NCBI RefSeq assembly: GCF_009668025.1
Contig: NZ_WJXZ01000012.1
Location: 248,001 to 312,000 of the forward strand
Direction: 5' to 3'
DNA: 64,000 nt
DNA from: Larkinella terrae
Lineage (GTDB): Bacteria > Bacteroidota > Bacteroidia > Cytophagales > Spirosomataceae
In this document: one piece after another, positions 1 to 6,482 of the stretch
How positions within the stretch are numbered: position 1 is the first letter of the stretch
Layout of the letters: every line of letters begins with the position of its first letter
Notes under the pieces: generated by a model
Told to the model about the DNA's origin: nothing
Seen by the model: the letters and a program-made list of their open reading frames with translations, nothing else
Database searches by the model: none
Program-made: the position numbers and the translations under genes

Positions 1-2
1 GC

Positions 3-710
3 GTTGAATTTGATCCGGAAACCCACAAAGTCACGGCCCAGACTCCGCTGGCGACGACTTTCGAAGCGCCGAAAATGAGCGCACTGGAGTCGAACGAGAC
101 CCGACTGGTTTCGAACGAAACCGCTTCCGAAAACAAACCGGATGTTGTTACAACTGAATACCAGGGACATACAATCGTCGCCGGAGATACGGATCACGAC
201 GGCGATGCCGAAGTGGTGATCGTCGACGGAACTTCCGGAGCGGTGGATACCGACAACGACGGTATTCTGGAAACCCGGGTTGAACTAGATCCCAACTCGC
301 ACGAATTGATTGCCTCCGCGCCAATGACTGATGTCTACCGGTCCCCCGCTCTAAGCGACTTCGGCACCTCCCAAAATCAGTCGACGCCTTCATCAAGCGA
401 CACGACCCCGGAAGTGGAAGTTGTAACCGTCAGTCAGGATGGCCACGACGTCAAACTGGGCGATTCCAACCAAGATGGGTATGTGGACATTGTGATGCTG
501 GAGGACGGAAAAACCGTCATCGATGTGGACGGCGACCACCAGTTCGACACCGTTGCGCAGGTTAACATGGAAACCGGCGAAGTTTTAACGGCGGCTCCCC
601 TGGAGCACCCATTCGAAGCGCCGACGATGGATAGTTTTTCGTCCGATGAAAACCGGATGGCCAGCAACGATTACGACAACAACGCCGACGTCAGCGACTG
701 GGTTGCCTGA
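3..710 (+). CDS. Acidic Ca-binding-type repeat protein, C-terminal part
   Basis: The reading frame is open from the left edge of the window, so the N-terminus is missing; the first ATG in frame is at 75 but coding similarity starts before it. The visible part holds one half and two full copies of a unit of about 85-100 residues. Each full unit has Asp-rich loops (DTDHDGD, DTDNDG, DSNQDG, DVDGDH) of the kind that bind calcium in dockerin or thrombospondin type 3 repeats, then a hydrophobic strand, then a segment ending in EAP or SPA before a Met/Leu-Ser/Asp motif. The protein is strongly acidic. I do not recognise a family. It lies just upstream of an FHA protein, a PP2C phosphatase and a caspase-like gene on the same strand, so it may belong to that signalling group, for example as an extracytoplasmic ligand or sensor; this is inference. 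Calcium binding is not demonstrated. Confidence 0.7.
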   Translation, partial: VEFDPETHKVTAQTPLATTFEAPKMSALESNETRLVSNETASENKPDVVTTEYQGHTIVAGDTDHDGDAEVVIVDGTSGAVDTDNDGILETRVELDPNSHELIASAPMTDVYRSPALSDFGTSQNQSTPSSSDTTPEVEVVTVSQDGHDVKLGDSNQDGYVDIVMLEDGKTVIDVDGDHQFDTVAQVNMETGEVLTAAPLEHPFEAPTMDSFSSDENRMASNDYDNNADVSDWVA

Positions 711-757
711 GCGCTTTTGCCCCACTGATTCCGTAAATTGCTTTTTGTCAGACTATT

Positions 758-1456
758 ATGAACGTTCAGGAACTCACTCTCACTTGCGGAAATCCGGCCT
801 GCCGCGCCGGTCTCACCGTCCGGGTCAAAGTCCCCACGCAGGCCAAAGAAGTAAAATGTCCGAAATGTGGTTACTTAAATCCTTTACCCGCGAGTTTGTC
901 GGCGCCCCAAAAACCGGTCCCGGCGGCTTCGGATGAGGAAACGGCGATCAAGGAGAATGACACCGAGAAAACGTGGATCCAGGGCCTGGGAGATGCCAAA
1001 CCGGCGCTGCCGGAAGTGCTCGGCTGGCTGATCGTTCATGATGAAAAAACGGCCTCACAGACGTTCAATCTGAAAAAAGGGCTCAACACGGTGGGGCGGA
1101 TTTCTCAGAAATCGCCTTCCGATCTGATGATTCAGACGGAAGACCGGTACATGAGCCGCCCGCACTGCACGATTGAAGTGAAAATCAACAAAATGGGGCA
1201 GGTCGATTATGTGCTTCAGGACGGTGCCCGCCAACCCGACGGCACCCGCAAAAAAAGCCAGAACGGAACTTACCTCAACGGCCAGGAACCGGCGCTGCAT
1301 CCTTCGGAACAAATCTACCTGAAAGACGGCGACACCGTTCAGATCGGCGAAACCAAAGTGGTGCTGAAAACCTACCAGATGTCCGAATCCCTCCAGAAAG
1401 CGCACCGCCAGGTGGAGGGCAGCGACTACACCCGCACCATTTTATCCTTCAACTAG
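758..1456 (+). CDS. Zinc-ribbon and FHA domain protein
   Basis: 232 residues. The N-terminus has two cysteine pairs (C10/C15 and C34/C37), a zinc-ribbon arrangement. A linker of about 45 residues leads to an FHA domain at about 88-207 with the expected phosphothreonine-binding positions: G113-R114, S133-R134-x-H136, N169-G170-T171 and N174-G175. FHA domains bind phosphothreonine peptides, so this should be a cytosolic reader of Ser/Thr kinase output. There is no signal peptide or membrane segment. It is followed after 20 bases by a PP2C phosphatase, and a Ser/Thr kinase lies 5 kb away on the other strand, giving reader, eraser and writer in one neighbourhood. The ATG follows a 47-base gap after the upstream repeat protein. 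FHA assignment is firm; partner and target are inferred. Confidence 0.9.
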   Translation: MNVQELTLTCGNPACRAGLTVRVKVPTQAKEVKCPKCGYLNPLPASLSAPQKPVPAASDEETAIKENDTEKTWIQGLGDAKPALPEVLGWLIVHDEKTASQTFNLKKGLNTVGRISQKSPSDLMIQTEDRYMSRPHCTIEVKINKMGQVDYVLQDGARQPDGTRKKSQNGTYLNGQEPALHPSEQIYLKDGDTVQIGETKVVLKTYQMSESLQKAHRQVEGSDYTRTILSFN

Positions 1457-1476
1457 TACCAACCGGCCCACTTCCC

Positions 1477-3087
1477 ATGAAACTAACCATTCACCAGCCT
1501 TTGGGGTATTCCTTCCAGGGGGGACGCAGCAATAACGAAGATACCATTTTTCCGCTGGCCGACGACGCTACGCAGCAGCAGCCCTGGTTTATGGTGTGCG
1601 ACGGTGTGGGCGGAGCCGCCCGGGGTGAAATTGCCAGCCACATCGCCGTCGAGGGTTTCAACGACTATTTCATCCGGCATCCCGAACCGGTGGCGACGCC
1701 GGTTTATCTACAAGCTGCGCTGGATTACGTGCAGGCTCAGTTTGACGATTACCTGGCGCGGCACCCGGAAGGCAACGGAATGGCGACTACCCTAACCCTA
1801 CTATATCTGCACGAAGCCGGAGCCAGCGTAGCCCACATCGGCGACAGCCGGGTTTATCATCTCCGCAACGGCAAGGTGATCTGGCGCACGGAAGACCATT
1901 CGCTGGTGAATCAACTGCTGAAAGCCGGGGTTATTTCGCGCGAAGAAGCCCGCGAACATCCCCAGCGCAACGTCATCGAACGGGCTATTCAGGGCAGTAC
2001 CAAACCGGTTAAAATCGACGTGCAGGTGCTCAACGACGTTCGACCCGGCGACTATTTTTTCCTCTGCACCGACGGTGTGCTGGAACGCGTCAGCGACGAA
2101 TTGCTGGAAAATGTTTTGGGAACCACGACTTCCAATGAAGAGAAAAAACAAATGCTGGTCGATTGCTGTACCGGGAAAACCAAAGATAATTTTTCGGCGT
2201 ACCTGGTTCAGATCGAAACCGTTAGCGGTGACGTTGCCGACGAATACCGGTTTTCTGCTCCGGTTTATGCGCTCCCGGAAACGGTGGCCGACGAAACCGT
2301 GGCCGTGGTAGCGGTTGATTCCGTTCGGACGGCTCCGGCGGAAGACCAAATCCATCCGCGCGTCAGCCCGGAACCCAGGTCGACGGCCGTTCCGCCCCGC
2401 AAATTTGACGAACCGGCTTCGACGGATAGGCCTTCCCCTGATACCGATTCGCTTTCCCGGCTATTGACCGTCGCCCTGCTAGCCGCCGTCCTGACGCTGG
2501 GTGGGGTGATGACTTACAAATGGGCAAAATCCGATAAAACCGGTCAGGGACAGGGCGCAGGAACGGCCCAACGGCAAACGAAACCGAAACCCGAAATCGA
2601 CGTTCTGCCCCCAAATACGACGCCGGATTCCGATTCCCGAAAACGGGCCGACGAAGTAAGCCAGGCCGTTATCAGTGCCGGAAAAGCACCGGTTTTAATT
2701 GCCGGAAAGCTGTATAAAAAGCCAACCGAAGACGGCTGGATGCTGGTGGATGAAAAAGGCGAGAAAAAACGTAAAACCAAGGTGTACGACGAAATCGGGA
2801 AAGCCAGCGACAATTTCGTTCCCGTCCGGAAAGATACAAAATGGGGCTATATCGATCTGGAAGGCCGGGTAATGATCTGGTGTCAATTTGACAAAGCCGG
2901 AGATTTTGCCGCAGGCCGGGCGCTGGTCTCCAAAGGCGGTCAGGAATATTACATCGACAAAACCGGGCAGGTTGCCCAACCCGCTGAATCAGCGCCCGGC
3001 CAGGAAACGGCTGTTTCAAAAGCCGACCCGGTAGCGGTTTTCATTCATCCCAGCGAAGAGTTCCTTTTCAATCACATACGATCATGA
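1477..3087 (+). CDS. Membrane PP2C Ser/Thr phosphatase with C-terminal WG repeats
   Basis: 536 residues. A PP2C catalytic domain spans about 8-248, with metal-binding and core motifs RSNNED (17-22), CDGVGG (41-46), GMATT (101-105), IGDSR (121-125), CTDG (197-200) and KDNFS (236-240). A Pro/Thr-rich linker leads to one membrane segment at about 330-349. The C-terminal part (about 411-500) contains WG/KWG-type repeats (DGWMLVDEKG, KWGYIDLEGR, EYYIDKTGQ), so the topology is cytosolic phosphatase with a probably periplasmic WG sensor region. Role: dephosphorylation of phospho-Ser/Thr proteins, opposing the kinase at 6483-8396, which has the same design of cytosolic catalytic domain, WG repeat and membrane segment. 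Its stop overlaps the start of the caspase-like gene (ATGA), indicating translational coupling. Substrate unknown. Confidence 0.92.
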   Translation: MKLTIHQPLGYSFQGGRSNNEDTIFPLADDATQQQPWFMVCDGVGGAARGEIASHIAVEGFNDYFIRHPEPVATPVYLQAALDYVQAQFDDYLARHPEGNGMATTLTLLYLHEAGASVAHIGDSRVYHLRNGKVIWRTEDHSLVNQLLKAGVISREEAREHPQRNVIERAIQGSTKPVKIDVQVLNDVRPGDYFFLCTDGVLERVSDELLENVLGTTTSNEEKKQMLVDCCTGKTKDNFSAYLVQIETVSGDVADEYRFSAPVYALPETVADETVAVVAVDSVRTAPAEDQIHPRVSPEPRSTAVPPRKFDEPASTDRPSPDTDSLSRLLTVALLAAVLTLGGVMTYKWAKSDKTGQGQGAGTAQRQTKPKPEIDVLPPNTTPDSDSRKRADEVSQAVISAGKAPVLIAGKLYKKPTEDGWMLVDEKGEKKRKTKVYDEIGKASDNFVPVRKDTKWGYIDLEGRVMIWCQFDKAGDFAAGRALVSKGGQEYYIDKTGQVAQPAESAPGQETAVSKADPVAVFIHPSEEFLFNHIRS

Positions 3088-3836
3088 AATGCTTTTTAGT
3101 AAGTATCCTGACGCTGGTAACCGTCGCCAGCGGATTCGCTCAGCAAACCTACGCGGTTGTCATGGGTGTCGCTGATTACGTGGGCACGGTCAACGACCTG
3201 CGGTACGCCGACGACGATGCCTGGCTGGTCACCCGGTTTTTGCGCAGCCCAAAAGGCGGCAGTGTTCCGGCCGGTAACATCGTTACACTGGTGAATGGCC
3301 AGGCCAGCCACGCCAACATCATCCGGGCGCTCCAGCTTTTTCAGCGCGCCCAACGCAACGACCGGGTCATTGTTTTCTTTTCCGGCCACGGCGCCGACGG
3401 CACGTTTTTCACAGCCGACGGGATGGAATTGCTGCATTCCGAAGTAAAAACCGCCTTCCGGCGGTCGGCGGCCAAAACCAAGGTTGTCTGGGCGGATGCC
3501 TGCCACTCGGGAAGCATCCGGCGAAAAGCCAGCGCCCGCACGGTTTCCCAGCAGACTTACAAGCAACTGAATGATCCGTCGCTCAACGTCGTGGTGATGG
3601 CGTCGTCGCGATCCAGTCAAAATTCGGGTGAATACGACAAGCTGCGGCAGGGCGCTTTTACCTATTACCTGGTGAAAGGCGCAGAAGGTGCCGCCGATAC
3701 GGACCGGAACCGGATCGTTACCATCAGCGAACATTTCAGATACGTCAACACCTGGGTTCGGCAGATGACGAATAACCAGCAGATTCCGATCATCTACGGC
3801 AAATTTTCCGACACAACCCCCGTCACGATTTTATAA
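3084..3836 (+). CDS. Exported caspase-family (C14) protease
   Basis: 250 residues. Residues 1-20 form a signal peptide ending in GFAQ. The rest is a p20-like caspase/metacaspase domain with catalytic His102 in FFSGHG (98-103) and Cys140 in WADACHSGS (136-144), preceded by the usual NDLRYADDDA segment. Caspase-like enzymes cut after Arg/Lys or Asp; specificity cannot be read here. The ATG overlaps the stop of the PP2C gene by four bases, so both are made from one message. An exported caspase coupled to a membrane phosphatase is unusual: the protease would be outside the inner membrane on the same side as the WG sensor. Targets could include that sensor or the acidic repeat protein upstream (inference). 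The family assignment is firm. Confidence 0.9.
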   Translation: MKCFLVSILTLVTVASGFAQQTYAVVMGVADYVGTVNDLRYADDDAWLVTRFLRSPKGGSVPAGNIVTLVNGQASHANIIRALQLFQRAQRNDRVIVFFSGHGADGTFFTADGMELLHSEVKTAFRRSAAKTKVVWADACHSGSIRRKASARTVSQQTYKQLNDPSLNVVVMASSRSSQNSGEYDKLRQGAFTYYLVKGAEGAADTDRNRIVTISEHFRYVNTWVRQMTNNQQIPIIYGKFSDTTPVTIL

Positions 3837-3841
3837 TTGTA

Positions 3842-3918
3842 ACCCCTAAATCCCCTGAAGGGGACTTGGACACAGAATTTTCCAGATGCAAAAAGTCCCC
3901 TTCAGGGGATTTAGGGGT
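3842..3918. repeat. C/G-rich inverted repeat, family 1 copy A
   Basis: A perfect inverted repeat with 26-base arms (3842-3867 and 3893-3918; core CCCCTGAAGGGGACTT) around a 25-base spacer. It lies 5 bases after the caspase stop and before the sigma-factor gene. Four related copies occur at 5101, 41973, 57625 and 58957, all downstream of genes. There is no clear U-tract, so it may serve as an RNA-stabilising or terminating hairpin or be a mobile palindrome. Confidence 0.9.
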
Positions 3919-3971
3919 AAATCAGAAGGAAGTCTTACGTATATTGAGAAGATTTTAGTTATTCAGCGATT

Positions 3972-4559
3972 ATGATTCTGCCTCCGAATCCGTGCAGTGC
4001 CTTTGCAACCGATGAATTACTTTTTGCCGGTTTGAAAAACAGCGACGACCGGGCCTACGCCTGTCTCTACGCGCAGACGTTTCGTTCCTTTGCCCACTAT
4101 GTTCAAACGCATCAGGGCTCGATGGAACACGCGCAGGACGCTTTTCAGCAGGGCATGGCGGAGTTCTACGTCGCCGTCAAATCCGGACGCTACCAGTTGT
4201 CGCCTTCGGCCCGTCTGAAGAGCGTCCTTTTTGAATTTTGTAAACGCAAGTGGATCAATGAATTGCAGAGTGCCCGTTACCGCCATACGCAGCCCCTGGA
4301 GGTTTACGTCGACCGGAGTGAGGACGATCCGGCGGATGCGCTGATGGCTTTTTCCGAAAACGTCAGCAAGGTCAATCAGTTGCTCCGGCGGATGGGCGAG
4401 AATTGCCAGCGGGTGATCGACCTGTTTTACATTCAGGGAAAACCGCTCGTCGAAATTGCCCGGATTATGAATTACACGCCCCAAACCGCCCGCACCAAGC
4501 GGTACGAGTGTACCGAACAATTGAAGAAACTGTTTTGGGGAACGGGCCAATTAAACTAG
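3972..4559 (+). CDS. Sigma-70 family RNA polymerase sigma factor (ECF-like)
   Basis: 195 residues. Region 2 spans about 15-95, with a helix containing the DAFQQGMAEFYVAV segment and then RLKSVLFEFCKRKWINEL (-10 recognition side). Region 4 spans about 133-190, with the helix-turn-helix KPLVEIARIMNYTPQTARTK. It fits the ECF-like family of Bacteroidota that lacks region 3. It would direct RNA polymerase to a small regulon. It is followed after 7 bases by a small acidic protein that may be its anti-sigma partner, and preceded by the phosphatase and caspase genes, from which it is separated by a long inverted repeat. The ATG at 3972 is the first in frame and gives a full-length region 2. The regulon is not visible here. 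Confidence 0.85.
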   Translation: MILPPNPCSAFATDELLFAGLKNSDDRAYACLYAQTFRSFAHYVQTHQGSMEHAQDAFQQGMAEFYVAVKSGRYQLSPSARLKSVLFEFCKRKWINELQSARYRHTQPLEVYVDRSEDDPADALMAFSENVSKVNQLLRRMGENCQRVIDLFYIQGKPLVEIARIMNYTPQTARTKRYECTEQLKKLFWGTGQLN

Positions 4560-4566
4560 CAAGCTC

Positions 4567-5061
4567 ATGGCTTTAACTGAATCCGAATACGACCGAATCG
4601 AAGCCTACCTGGAAGGCACACTCTCCCCCGACGAACAACGGCAATTGGAAGCCGAACTGGCCGCCGACCCCGACCTGCAACAGGCCGTCGACGAACACCG
4701 GGTGATCTGGGAAGGCCTGCAAGTGCCGGTGGCGGTGGAATATTTCCAGGAAATGCACGGCCAGCTCGAAGAGCAGGGATTGCTCGAATTCGATGAGCTT
4801 TGGGTGGAAGCCATTGACGCTGAACAGCATACTTCACCCGATCATTCCGCCCATCCGCACTCCGATCACGACGAACCGGAAGTTTTTGTAACGTCCGACC
4901 CGAAAACCGGTCCCGACGATACGACCTCGCACATCGAAGTAGCGGTTCACGATGAACCGGAAACTCCGCACTCCCACCCGGATCACCAACCCGACGATTG
5001 GGACACCCCGCTCGATTCGGACAGCCCCGACCCGCATTACAACGACCCGGAAGAGTATTAG
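4567..5061 (+). CDS. Putative anti-sigma-like acidic protein
   Basis: 164 residues. The N-terminal about 70 residues are helical and charged, with the motif EAYLEGTLSPDEQRQLEAEL typical of the N-terminus of many Bacteroidota anti-sigma factors; the rest is a low-complexity His/Asp/Pro-rich tail (HSDHDEPE, DHQPDDWD). There is no membrane segment, so it would be a soluble regulator. It starts 7 bases after the sigma-factor stop, strongly suggesting one transcript and a functional pair. The His/Asp-rich tail could bind metal, which would be a way to sense it, but nothing in the sequence proves that. No family beyond the N-terminal motif is recognised. Confidence 0.6.
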   Translation: MALTESEYDRIEAYLEGTLSPDEQRQLEAELAADPDLQQAVDEHRVIWEGLQVPVAVEYFQEMHGQLEEQGLLEFDELWVEAIDAEQHTSPDHSAHPHSDHDEPEVFVTSDPKTGPDDTTSHIEVAVHDEPETPHSHPDHQPDDWDTPLDSDSPDPHYNDPEEY

Positions 5062-5100
5062 AGGTTGTCTAAATTTTGAAGTTTCCCTTATTTCGCTTTG

Positions 5101-5159
5101 CCCCAACCCCTAAAGGAGCTTCAGCAAGCCGGTCAAAGTCCCCTTTAGGGAGTTGGGGG
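5101..5159. repeat. C/G-rich inverted repeat, family 1 copy B
   Basis: Imperfect inverted repeat between convergent genes: left arm 5101-5121 (CCCCAACCCCTAAAGG...), right arm 5135-5159 (...CCTTTAGGGAGTTGGGGG). It is the same family as the copy at 3842 but with AAC in place of AAAT in the outer arm. Confidence 0.8.
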
Positions 5160-5207
5160 CAGATTTAACTAGTCAAAATCAGATTTTTATACAGTTTCTT
5201 AAAAGAA

Positions 5208-5276
5208 ATGATGAATGTCGAATGTAAAAGTAAAACCGGAATCGGAGCAGTCACTTTTACATTTAACATTCATCAT
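5208..5276. repeat. Long inverted repeat between convergent genes
   Basis: 24-base arms (5208-5231 and 5253-5276) with two mismatches and a 21-base loop; core ATGTAAAAGT / ACTTTTACAT. It lies just beyond the 3' end of the DoxX-like gene and could form a hairpin in either transcript. It differs in sequence from the neighbouring C/G-rich repeat. Confidence 0.8.
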
Positions 5277-5309
5277 CGCTCTAGCGACCCGGTTTACATG
5301 TATCATTCT

Positions 5310-5690
5310 TTACTTCACGCTTGTCCCCGCCAGGCGGTTTGGAAGAAAGATCGATTTGTCGCGCAGAAAGGCTGCAATCCAGACCAGCACCAGCACCATA
5401 CCGGCATTGACCAGCGGTTTATCGTGTGACAGGTCGGTTCCCATCGCCCCGGCGAAATAGCACGACAGCAGGATAAAGCCCAGCTTCATGGTTTTAGGAT
5501 AAATGAAGAGCGCGGCAAACGTAATCTCCATAATTCCCAAAACCGGGATATACGGCCCAACGCCCGCTTTGGTCAGGCCCTCCACCACTTCGTTTCCGCC
5601 CATCAATTTCATGATGCCGCTCAATATCGTCATGCCGCTGGCGATAACCGTAAAAATGATGGTGATAATCTGTTTCGCTTTCGTATTCAT
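5310..5690 (-). CDS. DoxX-like integral membrane protein
   Basis: 126 residues from the ATG at 5690 (MNTKAKQIITI). The longer frame from 5732 adds a leader (NNRRWFAHN) that does not fit the family, so I prefer 5690. It has four predicted membrane helices, with the pattern of DoxX/DoxD-like proteins: IIFTVIASGMTILSG with a K-L-M-G-G segment, then GIMEITFAALFIYP, then two short helices. Such proteins are small quinone- or redox-associated membrane proteins of unclear function. A perfect 38-base palindrome lies about 100 bases upstream and could be its operator. Function is not established. Confidence 0.7.
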   Translation of the reverse strand: MNTKAKQIITIIFTVIASGMTILSGIMKLMGGNEVVEGLTKAGVGPYIPVLGIMEITFAALFIYPKTMKLGFILLSCYFAGAMGTDLSHDKPLVNAGMVLVLVWIAAFLRDKSIFLPNRLAGTSVK

Positions 5691-5790
5691 GATTGTAATT
5701 AGGTTATGTGCAAACCACCTCCGGTTATTCACCGGAAGTACTGCGTTCTGGTTGCGGTAAAATTACAATCAGTCACTATGCAAAAGATAG

Positions 5791-5828
5791 CACTATCCCA
5801 AAGGATACCGGTATCCTTTGGGATAGTG
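5791..5828. promoter_or_regulatory. Perfect 38-base palindrome, candidate operator
   Basis: Both halves are perfect (left half CACTATCCCAAAGGATACC). It is made of alternating TATCC and GGATA words spaced by 2-4 bases, which suggests two overlapping dyads bound by a dimeric regulator rather than a terminator, since there is no T-tract. It sits upstream of the DoxX-like gene, with no gene between it and 6051. DoxX genes are often controlled by HxlR or MarR regulators, but none is present here. Operator function is inferred. Confidence 0.6.
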
Positions 5829-5934
5829 TCTTAGCTGTTTGAGGGATTCGCTAAAACCGGTTTAGGGTTTAAAGTCTAATTGTTTAATTCAACGCAGGCT
5901 TAATTCTTGATTTATACGACGGAGCATTAACCGA

Positions 5935-5989
5935 TAAAATCCCATAGGGATGCAATCTTTGTAGGAAAAACCTGTGCCCGATATCTTTG
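5935..5989 (+). repeat. Short hairpin element with promoter-like tail
   Basis: Contains ATCCC-ATA-GGGAT (5947-5951 region), then a TTG at 5959-5961 and TATCTTTG at 5982-5989 separated by 20 bases, which fits the Bacteroidota promoter consensus on the plus strand. No plus-strand gene follows, so transcription would run antisense into the DUF5684 gene. The hairpin followed by CTTTGTAG recalls dispersed elements of related genomes (from memory, not checked). Confidence 0.4.
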
Positions 5990-6051
5990 AATTAACTACT
6001 TGACTACAGGATAATTATTTTTTTGCAAGGCTATCTATTAAAACAAATCTA

Positions 6052-6447
6052 TCAAACCGCAGGCTGGGCCGGGCGCTGAAAGGTGGCTTCGCCCCAGGCC
6101 AGTTGCGGGTAGAAGATGAAAGGCAAAAACAATAGTCCGACCGTGAAGCCCTCGGTTTTGCCAAACCGCTTTCCGAGTAAATTCAATACCCAGACCAGGA
6201 TGATGAGGTTGACGTACGGGATCAGCAGCAGCAACACCCACCACCAGGGCTTATCGACAATGCGCAAGAGTGTCAGCGTGTTGTAAATCGGCACAAGGGC
6301 AGCCCAACCGGGTTCGCCGGCTTTCTCGAACGTTTTCCAGAGGGCGGTAGTAATAACTCCGGCGACTAGCAGAGAACCGGCGCCGATCATCAGAACTCCG
6401 GCCTGAGCGACGGTGTTGGCGGTACTTAACAGAATGACAGCATTCAT
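6052..6447 (-). CDS. DUF5684-type membrane protein
   Basis: 131 residues with an N-terminal hydrophobic segment (about 15-35), a W-K-x-F-E-K-A-G-x-P-G-W motif at about 37-48, and three further hydrophobic stretches (PWWWVLLLLIPYVNLIILVWV, then GLLFLPFIFYP). This layout matches the small membrane proteins annotated DUF5684, often near signal peptidase or signalling genes; biochemical role unknown. It starts 35 bases after the kinase stop on the same strand, so it is probably the second gene of a kinase operon. The ATG at 6447 is followed directly by the first helix. Confidence 0.7.
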   Translation of the reverse strand: MNAVILLSTANTVAQAGVLMIGAGSLLVAGVITTALWKTFEKAGEPGWAALVPIYNTLTLLRIVDKPWWWVLLLLIPYVNLIILVWVLNLLGKRFGKTEGFTVGLLFLPFIFYPQLAWGEATFQRPAQPAV

Positions 6448-6482
6448 GATTTTGTATCGTTTTAGGATTGACTACTAAATGA

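Noticed and set aside
3842-3918. CRISPR or tandem array
   Set aside because: The repeats are inverted and occur in scattered gaps, with no regular spacers and no cas genes in the window.
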